Shown: positions 1 to 7,350 of the stretch, one piece after another
Numbering within the stretch: position 1 is the stretch's first letter
Layout: each line of letters starts with the position of its first letter
NCBI GenBank assembly: GCA_937894725.1
Contig: CALAYL010000043.1
Coordinates: 1 to 58,993, forward strand
Origin: an uncultured Bacteroidota bacterium
Lineage (GTDB): Bacteria; Bacteroidota; Bacteroidia; Chitinophagales; LD1
Direction: 5' to 3'
Length of the DNA stretch: 58,993 nucleotides
The notes under the pieces: generated by a model
Told to the model about the DNA's origin: nothing
What the model saw: only the letters and a program-made list of their open reading frames with translations
The model's database searches: none
Translations under genes and position numbers: made by a program

Positions 1-367
1 TTCCCGCTACACCTGTGTTTCCTGCTACGCCTGTTGCGCCTGTACTTCCTGTTGCTCCTGTGTTTCCAGTTGCGCCTGTTGGACCTCCAACTGTGTTACA
101 CAAATTTTGCCAAACGGCTAAAGCCCCATCGTAAAAAAAGATACAATTGAAAGTCGTATTATAAATGACCAATCCAGGTGAAGGAGATACGATTGCATTC
201 ATTTGTACTTGTGATAGTCGAGGTACAAGAAATCCTTTATCGGAAGAAGTAAGATCTAGAATAGCGCTTTGATCAGGTGTGGGAGTTCCAATTCCAACAT
301 TGTTTTGGGCATACATTTTAGAGGTGCAAAAAACAAAAGCAATGATGAGAACTAGCGCTTTTTTCAT
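1..367 (-). CDS. Secreted collagen-like repeat protein (N-terminal part, cut by window edge)
   Basis: The frame opens at an ATG (365-367) and runs off the window after about 122 codons. The product starts with a signal peptide ending near YAQ, followed by a segment common in Bacteroidota surface proteins (NNVGIGT..., SAILDL, KGFLVPRL, GLVIYNT, VWQNL). From about residue 95 it becomes Gly-x-x triplets such as GATGNTGATGSTGATG, a collagen-like repeat, which also explains the repetitive DNA at 1-90. It probably ends up outside the cell or on the outer membrane. The C-terminus, where a sorting domain or trimerisation head might sit, lies outside the window. It follows nuoN on the same strand after 34 bases, but no functional link is implied. 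Function is unknown. Confidence 0.8.
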   Translation of the reverse strand, partial: MKKALVLIIAFVFCTSKMYAQNNVGIGTPTPDQSAILDLTSSDKGFLVPRLSQVQMNAIVSPSPGLVIYNTTFNCIFFYDGALAVWQNLCNTVGGPTGATGNTGATGSTGATGVAGNTGVAG

Positions 368-401
368 AAAATATATTTCAGCTAAACTAAGAAAAAGAAA
401 A

Positions 402-1772
402 TTAAAGCAACATAAAAAACGAAGGCAATATACCTGCTAACAACACAAGCATTATCGCTACTACACCTATAGATAAATAGGTCATTGACGGACCAGGGTA
501 TTCTTGTCCATCTGCACTAGCAAACATAGAAAATACCACTTTTAGATAATAGTAAAGTCCAATTATCGAACTCACTATAGCAAGTAATGTTAGTAGTATA
601 AATCCATTTGAAATAGCTTGACTAAAAAGATAATATTTTGCTAAGAATCCTGCAAATGGCGGGATTCCTGCCAAGGAAAGCATAGCTCCAGTGAGGATTG
701 CTGCCATAAATGGTTGCTTGTGGGCAAGCCCTTTGAATACCTCTATTTTATCAGATTTTTTAAGCTCCACTATATAAATAATCACTGCAAAAGCGGCTAT
801 CGTTGCAAATGCATAAGACATTACAAAGTAAAATAAACTACCAGCACTTACACCTCCTATTCCGCCTATGGCTAAGAGCATGTATCCTGCATTAGTCACC
901 CCCGAAAAAGCTAAAATTCGTTTCAAAGAATCTTGCTTTAGTGCAGAGAAAGTACCTACGATAATAGTTAATCCAATGATAGCAGCTAGCACCCATATAA
1001 ATGAGCTCATTTGACCACTAAAGCAACTATTGAATAATCTATAAAATGCAGCAAATGAAGCGACCTTACCTATCGTACTCATGAACGCTGTGATAATAGC
1101 TGGGGCTCCTTCATAAACATCGGGAGCATAAAAATGAAATGGTACTGCAGCTACTTTAAATAACAAAGATATAAGCACTAAAACAATACCTACATTGAAA
1201 ATTATGTCAACATTAGGGCCTTGAGCATAAGCCGCAATTTCGGTCAAATTGAAACTAGCAGAGGCTCCATAAATCAAGGTTATACCCATCATTAAAATAC
1301 CAGAAGTGAATGCCCCCATCAAGAAATACTTCATGGCCGCCTCGTTTGATTTTACATCACGTTTATTTGTACCAGCCAAAATATAAAACGAAATAGACAT
1401 AATTTCGATACCTATAAATAACATCGCCATATTGGCAAAAGATACCATAGCCAAGGTGCCGCATAGCGCAAACAACATGATGGCCAAATAATCCGAAATC
1501 CTTTCTTGGTCATTTTTATAAACTTGCCCGCCCAATACTGCTATCAATGCCGTGATCGCCAATAATACAATAGAAAATGAAGCCGAAAACTTATCTATTC
1601 CCACCATTTCGTTAAAGAAAAATTGTGGTGCATTGTTTATTTCTACAAATGTAATAGCCCCTATCACAACGAGACCAATTACAATAATAGGTACAAGCAG
1701 CTTCCGTAGGTTAAACAATTCTGCGATTAAACAGAAAATGGCTAAAAATGAGGTATAGGTTAATGTTTTCAC
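402..1772 (-). CDS. nuoN: NADH-quinone oxidoreductase subunit N
   Basis: 456-residue antiporter-like membrane subunit of respiratory Complex I. It consists almost wholly of hydrophobic helices, and contains family signatures around GIEIMSISFYILAG, the proton-pathway helix with SNEAAMKYFLMGAF, the Lys/His helix LLFKVAAVPFHFYAPDVYEGAP and AFSGVTNAGYMLLA. The start is GTG at 1770-1772; no suitable ATG lies nearby. It is the last gene of nuoIJKLMN, 11 bases after nuoM. NuoN forms one of the three proton channels of the membrane arm with NuoL and NuoM. The length is a little short of the roughly 480-residue norm but all core helices appear present. Confidence 0.97.
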   Translation of the reverse strand: MKTLTYTSFLAIFCLIAELFNLRKLLVPIIVIGLVVIGAITFVEINNAPQFFFNEMVGIDKFSASFSIVLLAITALIAVLGGQVYKNDQERISDYLAIMLFALCGTLAMVSFANMAMLFIGIEIMSISFYILAGTNKRDVKSNEAAMKYFLMGAFTSGILMMGITLIYGASASFNLTEIAAYAQGPNVDIIFNVGIVLVLISLLFKVAAVPFHFYAPDVYEGAPAIITAFMSTIGKVASFAAFYRLFNSCFSGQMSSFIWVLAAIIGLTIIVGTFSALKQDSLKRILAFSGVTNAGYMLLAIGGIGGVSAGSLFYFVMSYAFATIAAFAVIIYIVELKKSDKIEVFKGLAHKQPFMAAILTGAMLSLAGIPPFAGFLAKYYLFSQAISNGFILLTLLAIVSSIIGLYYYLKVVFSMFASADGQEYPGPSMTYLSIGVVAIMLVLLAGILPSFFMLL

Positions 1773-1783
1773 TTTCTATATGA

Positions 1784-3229
1784 TTAGCGCATAGCAGTTT
1801 GTAAAATAGTTTCAAGTACTGGCAAAGCTGTTTTAAAAACAATATTTGGGAAAAGGCCAAATCCAAAAATCACCAGTGTTATAATCGTGAACAGTACCGT
1901 TTCCGTTTTACTCAAATCGGCAAAGTGCTGAGTTCTTATACTGAGATTACCTAAAAAAGTGTATTGTACCATTTTAAATAGATAAACCGCAGCGAGAATA
2001 ATAGTCAATCCTCCAAAAACACCCAACCAGGTATGATATTGAAAAAGTGAGTATAGTAATAAGAACTCGCCTACAAAGGCATTAGTTCCAGGTAAAGCTA
2101 CAGCAGCCAATACTAAAATGATTGAAAATGTAAAAAATCGAGGGGCTACTGTACGAATTCCTCCGAGCTGTGAGATAGACAATGTGCCTGTGCGCTGGAG
2201 TATTATTTCAGCTACAAAAAACAAGCCTACCACATTTACTCCGTGTGCCAACATTTGAATGAGTGCTCCCTCCATACCTTCAAATGTAAGTATAAAAGTG
2301 CCCGCAGCGATTAGTCCTACATGCGATAATGAAGAAAATGCTAATAGGGTTTTAAGATTGTCTTGCTTTATAGCGATGATAGCACCATATACAATACCTA
2401 TCACACAAAGTACAATGACATAAGGCGTCCAAAAAGCTAAGCCTAACGGAAATACTGGAATCAACCAACGTATTAAAGAATAAATCCCCATTTTAAGCAT
2501 AATGCCCGAAAGCAGCATAGTACCTACACTTGGAGCTTCTCTATACGTATCTGCCTGCCAGGTGTGGAAAGGGAAAATAGGAATTTTGACAGCAAAGGCT
2601 AAAAAGAAACAAAGGAAAAGTCCGATTTGCTCATTTGCTGAAAAAGAAGATGAATACAGCGCTTCTATACTTACACTACCCAGTTTTGCATAGATATACA
2701 TAAACCCAAAAAGCATAAAAAGTGAGCCAGCAATAGTATAGATAAAAAACTTGAATGCTGTGCGCTTTCTAATTTCTAAATCTTCATTCTCGCTCCAGAG
2801 CCATACGATAAAATAAATTGGTATGAGCGCTAATTCCCAGAAAATATAATATAAAAAACCATCTACTGCCAAAAACACACCATTCAAGCCAAACTGCATA
2901 AAAAGCACAAACGCGAAAAACACGTTAGCATTTTTAATCACTTTGTGATAGCTCGACAAAATGATAAGAGGCACTAAAAAACTAGTAAGCAACAAGAGCC
3001 AAATACTCAATCCATCAGCCAATAAATGAAAGTGAATATTCATGATAGGTATCCAGGCCAGATTTATCTCTCCAAAATTGCCCGTAGATGATCCTCCCAA
3101 AAATAACATACAAGAAAGTCCAAACAATATAGCTGATGCGAATAGCGCTATAGGTTTTGCTAGTTTTTCACCTAAAGCAAATACGCCTATCGCGGCCAAA
3201 AGTGGAAATATGAAAATAGTTAATAACAT
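1784..3229 (-). CDS. nuoM: NADH-quinone oxidoreductase subunit M
   Basis: 481-residue Complex I proton-channel subunit. Visible signatures are the conserved Glu helix FFVFWELALIPIYF-like segment (here YYIFWELALIPIYFIVW), KFFIYTIAGSLFML, the VKIPIFPFHTWQADTYREAPSVGTMLLSGIMLKMG loop/helix with its catalytic Lys, and FSSLSHVG. ATG start at 3227-3229, 13 bases after nuoL. Works in the inner membrane beside NuoL and NuoN to couple quinone reduction to proton pumping. The normal gene order (L-M-N) is kept. Confidence 0.98.
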   Translation of the reverse strand: MLLTIFIFPLLAAIGVFALGEKLAKPIALFASAILFGLSCMLFLGGSSTGNFGEINLAWIPIMNIHFHLLADGLSIWLLLLTSFLVPLIILSSYHKVIKNANVFFAFVLFMQFGLNGVFLAVDGFLYYIFWELALIPIYFIVWLWSENEDLEIRKRTAFKFFIYTIAGSLFMLFGFMYIYAKLGSVSIEALYSSSFSANEQIGLFLCFFLAFAVKIPIFPFHTWQADTYREAPSVGTMLLSGIMLKMGIYSLIRWLIPVFPLGLAFWTPYVIVLCVIGIVYGAIIAIKQDNLKTLLAFSSLSHVGLIAAGTFILTFEGMEGALIQMLAHGVNVVGLFFVAEIILQRTGTLSISQLGGIRTVAPRFFTFSIILVLAAVALPGTNAFVGEFLLLYSLFQYHTWLGVFGGLTIILAAVYLFKMVQYTFLGNLSIRTQHFADLSKTETVLFTIITLVIFGFGLFPNIVFKTALPVLETILQTAMR

Positions 3230-3242
3230 GCTACGAGCTAAA

Positions 3243-5129
3243 TTACTTTAAAAATACATACGCCAATATCACAAAAATACCCATCACCATCGCCAATAGA
3301 TAAAACCCAATATTACCCGTATGAATTAAGCGCATACGCTTACCTATTTTACCCGTAATATTTGCTGCTCCCTCAGGGATATTATCTATCAAAATAGTAT
3401 CCACCACAGTATAAGCAAAAGTCGATAGTGCTAAAATTGGTTTCACAAATACGGCATTATACAGCTCATCTACTTTGTATTTTTGATATACTAAATTATT
3501 AAACCCTGTCAAAGTACCTTCTTGTGCAGGTAACTCATTTTTGCTAATATACTTCATGTAAGCAAAACCAATAGCACCCAATGCCAAAGTTGTAGCTAAA
3601 CCCATTAGCATCCATTCTGTTGCATGACTTATTTCATGCGCATGTTGGCCAGTCAAAACAGGTGATAAAAACGCTTTCAACCAATGAGAATTTGATATAA
3701 CCGCTGGAAGCCCCATCAAACCCGAAGTTACAGCAAAGAAAGCTAACACCATCAAAGGGAAAGTGATGGTAAGTGGAGATTCGTGTAGATGATTTTTTTG
3801 GTCTTCAGTACCTCTAAACCCATTAAAAAAGGTTAAAAACACCAACCTAAACATATAGAATGCTGTCATGAGTGAAGCTAGTGAGGCAATAACCCAAAGG
3901 ATTTTGTTGTGCTCAAAAGCTGCAGCTAGTATTTCATCTTTTGAGAAAAAACCAGAAAACACGGGCACTCCTGAAATAGCTAATGCAGACAATAAAAATG
4001 TGATATAAGTAATCGGCATCGATTTACGCAAACCGCCCATTATGCGAATATCTTGTTCGCCTCCCATAGCATGAATTACCGAACCTGCCCCTAAAAATAG
4101 ACAAGCTTTAAAAAATGCATGTGTAATCACATGAAAAACGCCTGTTGAGAATGCGCCTAAACCCATGGCCACAAACATCAACCCTAATTGCGATACAGTT
4201 GAATAGGCCAATACTTTTTTGATATCATTTTGCAAAATGCCTATCGTAGCTGCAAACAAAGCGGTTATCGCCCCAACAACAGCCACAAAATGCATAGTGG
4301 CTGGAGCTTGCAAAAACATGAAATCTGTACGAGCTATCAAATAAATACCTGCAGTCACCATTGTAGCTGCATGTATCAAAGCCGATACGGGTGTAGGGCC
4401 TGCCATCGCATCAGGTAGCCAAGTATAAAGTGGCAACTGTGCTGATTTTCCCATAGCCCCTATAAAAAGACATAGGGTTATGGATGTAATCAAAGGTACT
4501 GATACGGCTGAAGTAGCTATAGCTGCCTTGAGTAGCGTATAATCGAGTGTTTTAAAATAAAACAACAATAAAAACATACCAATCAAAAAGCCTAAATCTC
4601 CAATTCTGTTCATAATGAATGCCTTTTTAGCGGCATTATTGTAGTCTTGATTTTTAAACCAAAAACCAATCAAAAGGTAAGAGCAAAGACCTACACCCTC
4701 CCAACCGATGAAGGTGATAAGCAGATTATTGCCCAAAACTAAAGCCAACATGAAAAACACAAAGAGATTAAGATAAGCAAAGAAACGACTAAATGCTTCA
4801 TCTCCATGCATGTATCCGATTGAATAAACATGTATCAAAAACCCAATTCCGGTGATAATCATAAGCCATAAGCTAGACAATTGATCTATAAGAAATCCAA
4901 AATTAATATTCAAATTGGCAAATGTAATCCATGGTAGCAGAACCACTTCGATCGGGTCTTTTGCTCCATTATAAAAGTGAAGAAAAAAGATGCAAGCCAC
5001 TGCAAATGAAACTAAGATAGCCACTGCGCCTATTATTCCCGAAACTTTTTCGGAAAATCGCTTACCAAACAGTCCGTTGATCAAAAAACCAACCAAAGGT
5101 GCAAAAATCAAAAGGTATATACTCGCCAC
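3243..5129 (-). CDS. nuoL: NADH-quinone oxidoreductase subunit L
   Basis: 628-residue distal proton-channel subunit of Complex I. Motifs include SYLLIGFWFKN, NRIGDLGFLIG, GKSAQLPLYTWLPDAMAGPTPVSALIHAATMVTAG, STVSQLGLM and HAFFKACLFLGAGSVIHAM. The C-terminal part carries the long lateral helix region and a final transmembrane anchor, giving the usual length. The start is GTG (5127-5129), 21 bases after nuoK. A Leu-rich first helix follows immediately, so the start looks right. It belongs to the nuoIJKLMN operon. Confidence 0.98.
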   Translation of the reverse strand: MASIYLLIFAPLVGFLINGLFGKRFSEKVSGIIGAVAILVSFAVACIFFLHFYNGAKDPIEVVLLPWITFANLNINFGFLIDQLSSLWLMIITGIGFLIHVYSIGYMHGDEAFSRFFAYLNLFVFFMLALVLGNNLLITFIGWEGVGLCSYLLIGFWFKNQDYNNAAKKAFIMNRIGDLGFLIGMFLLLFYFKTLDYTLLKAAIATSAVSVPLITSITLCLFIGAMGKSAQLPLYTWLPDAMAGPTPVSALIHAATMVTAGIYLIARTDFMFLQAPATMHFVAVVGAITALFAATIGILQNDIKKVLAYSTVSQLGLMFVAMGLGAFSTGVFHVITHAFFKACLFLGAGSVIHAMGGEQDIRIMGGLRKSMPITYITFLLSALAISGVPVFSGFFSKDEILAAAFEHNKILWVIASLASLMTAFYMFRLVFLTFFNGFRGTEDQKNHLHESPLTITFPLMVLAFFAVTSGLMGLPAVISNSHWLKAFLSPVLTGQHAHEISHATEWMLMGLATTLALGAIGFAYMKYISKNELPAQEGTLTGFNNLVYQKYKVDELYNAVFVKPILALSTFAYTVVDTILIDNIPEGAANITGKIGKRMRLIHTGNIGFYLLAMVMGIFVILAYVFLK

Positions 5130-5150
5130 TTTTATTTTGTTTTTTTGAGT

Positions 5151-5480
5151 CTAATTTTTTAATACTTTCAAATCGTCAATGTCCACGGAGTGCACATTTC
5201 TATAAATAGTAACCAATATCGCTAAACCTACCGCTACTTCGGCCGCTGCCACCGCCATGACAAAAAACACGAAAACTTGTCCACTAGAGTCTTGATGATA
5301 GGTTGAAAATGCCACTAACAAAATATTGACAGCATTAAGCATCAACTCTACACACATAAAAATGGTAATCGCATTTCTACGAAACAATACCCCCATAGCT
5401 CCTATCGAAAACAAGATTGCACTTATCGATAGATAGTACTGAATAGGAATAGTATTTAATATGTTCAACAGCAAAGTCAT
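5151..5480 (-). CDS. nuoK: NADH-quinone oxidoreductase subunit K
   Basis: 109-residue small membrane subunit with three hydrophobic helices. The conserved acidic residue of helix 2 is in ITIFMCVELMLNAVNILLVAF, and a second Glu lies in MAVAAAEVAVGLAILV, as expected for NuoK (ND4L). Its ATG overlaps the stop of nuoJ by one base (TAATG arrangement), suggesting translational coupling. NuoK links the quinone-site region to the antiporter-like subunits. Confidence 0.98.
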   Translation of the reverse strand: MTLLLNILNTIPIQYYLSISAILFSIGAMGVLFRRNAITIFMCVELMLNAVNILLVAFSTYHQDSSGQVFVFFVMAVAAAEVAVGLAILVTIYRNVHSVDIDDLKVLKN

Positions 5481-5992
5481 TAAAGTGTAATTTTATTTTC
5501 CTTTTTTGTTAACAAAACAGCTCCTACCATAGCTGAAAGCAATAGTATAGAGATAAATTCAAATGGAAAGAAATACTCATCGAGCATCACTTTGCCGAGT
5601 ACTTTGATAGAACTAATATCTATATCCAAAGCCTCTGTTGGCATAGAGATAGCCGTTTTGCTAATCACAGAGACTAACACAAGTCCTAGTATCAAAGCAG
5701 CTACAATTGCCCCTATACGAGCTATAGCTGGTTTATGTTTTTCAGTTTCCTCATTGAGATTCATGAGCATGAGCGTAGTCAAAAACAATACCATTATAGC
5801 TCCAGAATAAACGATAATGTGAACTATAAAGAGAAATTGCGCATTGAGCAGGAGATAATGACCCGCTATACACGCAAAACAAATCAATAAATAGATGGCA
5901 CTATGAATTGGATTTTTAGAAAAAACGGTCATAAATGCAGAAACAAGCATCACAAACGACAATACCCAAAATGTTATTTCAACTATACTCAT
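5480..5992 (-). CDS. nuoJ: NADH-quinone oxidoreductase subunit J
   Basis: 170-residue membrane subunit of Complex I with five predicted hydrophobic helices. The family signature is FIVHIIVYSGAIMVLFLTTLMLMN, including the flexible helix-3 region. ATG at 5990-5992 lies one base after the nuoI stop, and its own stop overlaps nuoK. It joins the membrane end of the peripheral arm to the proton-pumping subunits. Confidence 0.97.
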   Translation of the reverse strand: MSIVEITFWVLSFVMLVSAFMTVFSKNPIHSAIYLLICFACIAGHYLLLNAQFLFIVHIIVYSGAIMVLFLTTLMLMNLNEETEKHKPAIARIGAIVAALILGLVLVSVISKTAISMPTEALDIDISSIKVLGKVMLDEYFFPFEFISILLLSAMVGAVLLTKKENKITL

Positions 5993-5993
5993 T

Positions 5994-6512
5994 TTACTTA
6001 ACTTGTTGTTCTGGTTTCATCACTAATTTATCTTTACCATATATAAAGCCTCCACGCTCATATTCTGGATTTACGAGTTTTTCTGTCAAGAAAATAGCCT
6101 CTTTAGGACAAGCCTCTTCGCAAAGTCCGCAATATATACAGCGCAACATATTAATCTCATAGGTAGAAGCATACTTCTCTTCTCTATATAAATGCTCTTC
6201 GCCTTTTTTACGCTCAGCTGCTTTCATCGTGATGGCTTCGGCAGGGCAAGCCACAGCACACAATCCACAAGCAGTACATCGTTCAGCGCCATTTTCATCA
6301 CGCATCAAGATATGCTGACCTCTATATACTGGCGAAAACTCACGTTTTACCTCTGGGTACTGAATAGTTACTTTTTTACGAAAAAAATGCTTGAGTGTGA
6401 TGCCCATACCTTTGATGATACTTGGCAAAAATATTTTTTCAGAAAATGTCATTTCCTTTCGAGAAACGTTGATTTTCTTACCTGATAGTGATATGGATGC
6501 AAAATCTGTCAT
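5994..6512 (-). CDS. nuoI: NADH-quinone oxidoreductase subunit I (2 x [4Fe-4S])
   Basis: 172-residue iron-sulfur subunit that passes electrons through clusters N6a and N6b toward NuoB. Two complete CxxCxxCxxxC motifs are seen: C79, C82, C85, C89 (CTACGLCAVACP) and C125, C128, C131, C135 (CIYCGLCEEACP). It has a typical N-terminal amphipathic segment (IIKGMGITLKHFF). It is the first gene of the cluster here. In most genomes nuoH and nuoA-G precede it, but upstream of this gene is a divergent DinB-type gene, so the rest of Complex I must be encoded elsewhere. A well-matched promoter lies only about 13 bases upstream of the ATG. Confidence 0.98.
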   Translation of the reverse strand: MTDFASISLSGKKINVSRKEMTFSEKIFLPSIIKGMGITLKHFFRKKVTIQYPEVKREFSPVYRGQHILMRDENGAERCTACGLCAVACPAEAITMKAAERKKGEEHLYREEKYASTYEINMLRCIYCGLCEEACPKEAIFLTEKLVNPEYERGGFIYGKDKLVMKPEQQVK

Positions 6513-6525
6513 ACGTAGTTAATTG

Positions 6526-6555
6526 CAAAAGTATTTTTACTTACTATAATTCAAA
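6526..6555 (-). promoter_or_regulatory. Promoter of nuoIJKLMN
   Basis: On the minus strand, TTTG (6555-6552), an 18-base spacer, then TACTTTTG (6533-6526) fit the Bacteroidota housekeeping consensus TTTG / TAnnTTTG. The nuoI ATG begins at 6512, 13 bases past the -7 element, so the leader should be only a few bases long. Assignment is from consensus match and position only. Confidence 0.6.
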
Positions 6556-6739
6556 ACTTTTCTTTCCCACATTGTGATAAAACGTACAAAATAGTTGTTT
6601 CTAAAAATCAAAAATTGTTCGACATCAAAGATAAACTTTCATTTCGATAAGGATTATTCATTTTCGCAAAATATAATTAGCTACCCAACGTAGTGTTTTT
6701 TGCTTCAAAAATCGTAGCATTACAAAAAACGACACCTCC

Positions 6740-7234
6740 ATGACTCAAGCCCAACTCTTAGCCAACACATTTGAAAAAGCACGAACGCTCACGCTTTTTT
6801 ATCTATCCAAACTAAAAGAAATCGACCCTATGACGCCTATCCAACTGGGTAAAGTAACAACAAACAGTATCTACTGGCACGTGGCGCATCTAATGTGGGC
6901 AGAAGACAATCTGATTATGATATTAACAGGGGCAGATTCTGTAGCACCAAATTGGGTAAAACATTATCAACTAGGCTGCGATGGCTCACTCCATACAGAA
7001 CATGGCACTTTCAAAGAATTGCTCGCTGAGTTTAAAACGATGCATCCAAAATGTATGGCACATTTATCTAGCTTGAGCGATGAAGAGTTAAACGAAGACA
7101 ACATTGTACTACTTCAATTTGGTGATGGAGATATTTCTAAAAGGCTCGCTATACAACATGCTATCAGACACGAATCTACCCATACAGGTCACTTGGGGTG
7201 GATAGCTAAAATCAATGGGGTAACTACAATATAA
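6740..7234 (+). CDS. DinB-fold putative metal-dependent protein
   Basis: 164 residues, four-helix-bundle DinB/YfiT-like family. The expected metal-site histidines are visible: YWHVAHLMW near the end of helix 2 (H47, H50) and HESTHTGH in helix 4 (H144, H148). Family members include bacillithiol- and mycothiol-dependent transferases and many proteins of unknown role; the sequence does not say which. No signal peptide, so cytosolic. It stands alone, divergent from the nuo operon. Confidence 0.8.
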   Translation: MTQAQLLANTFEKARTLTLFYLSKLKEIDPMTPIQLGKVTTNSIYWHVAHLMWAEDNLIMILTGADSVAPNWVKHYQLGCDGSLHTEHGTFKELLAEFKTMHPKCMAHLSSLSDEELNEDNIVLLQFGDGDISKRLAIQHAIRHESTHTGHLGWIAKINGVTTI

Positions 7235-7350
7235 CTGTTTTACCTTCCTTTTTTCAATCAACTCGCATTATTTCGCTATTACATTTTGAAACTAAAACAT
7301 TTGTATGCTTTAAACGGTTATTTTTGCTCAGCAAAAAACAAAAAACCAGC

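Noticed and set aside
1..90. Short-period repetitive DNA at the left edge, CRISPR-like at first glance
   Set aside because: It translates in one frame as Gly-x-x collagen-type triplets; period and lack of spacers exclude CRISPR.
4230..4418. Open frames antisense to nuoL, to porU-like and to many other genes
   Set aside because: They lie wholly inside well-conserved genes on the opposite strand and have no recognisable motifs or signals.
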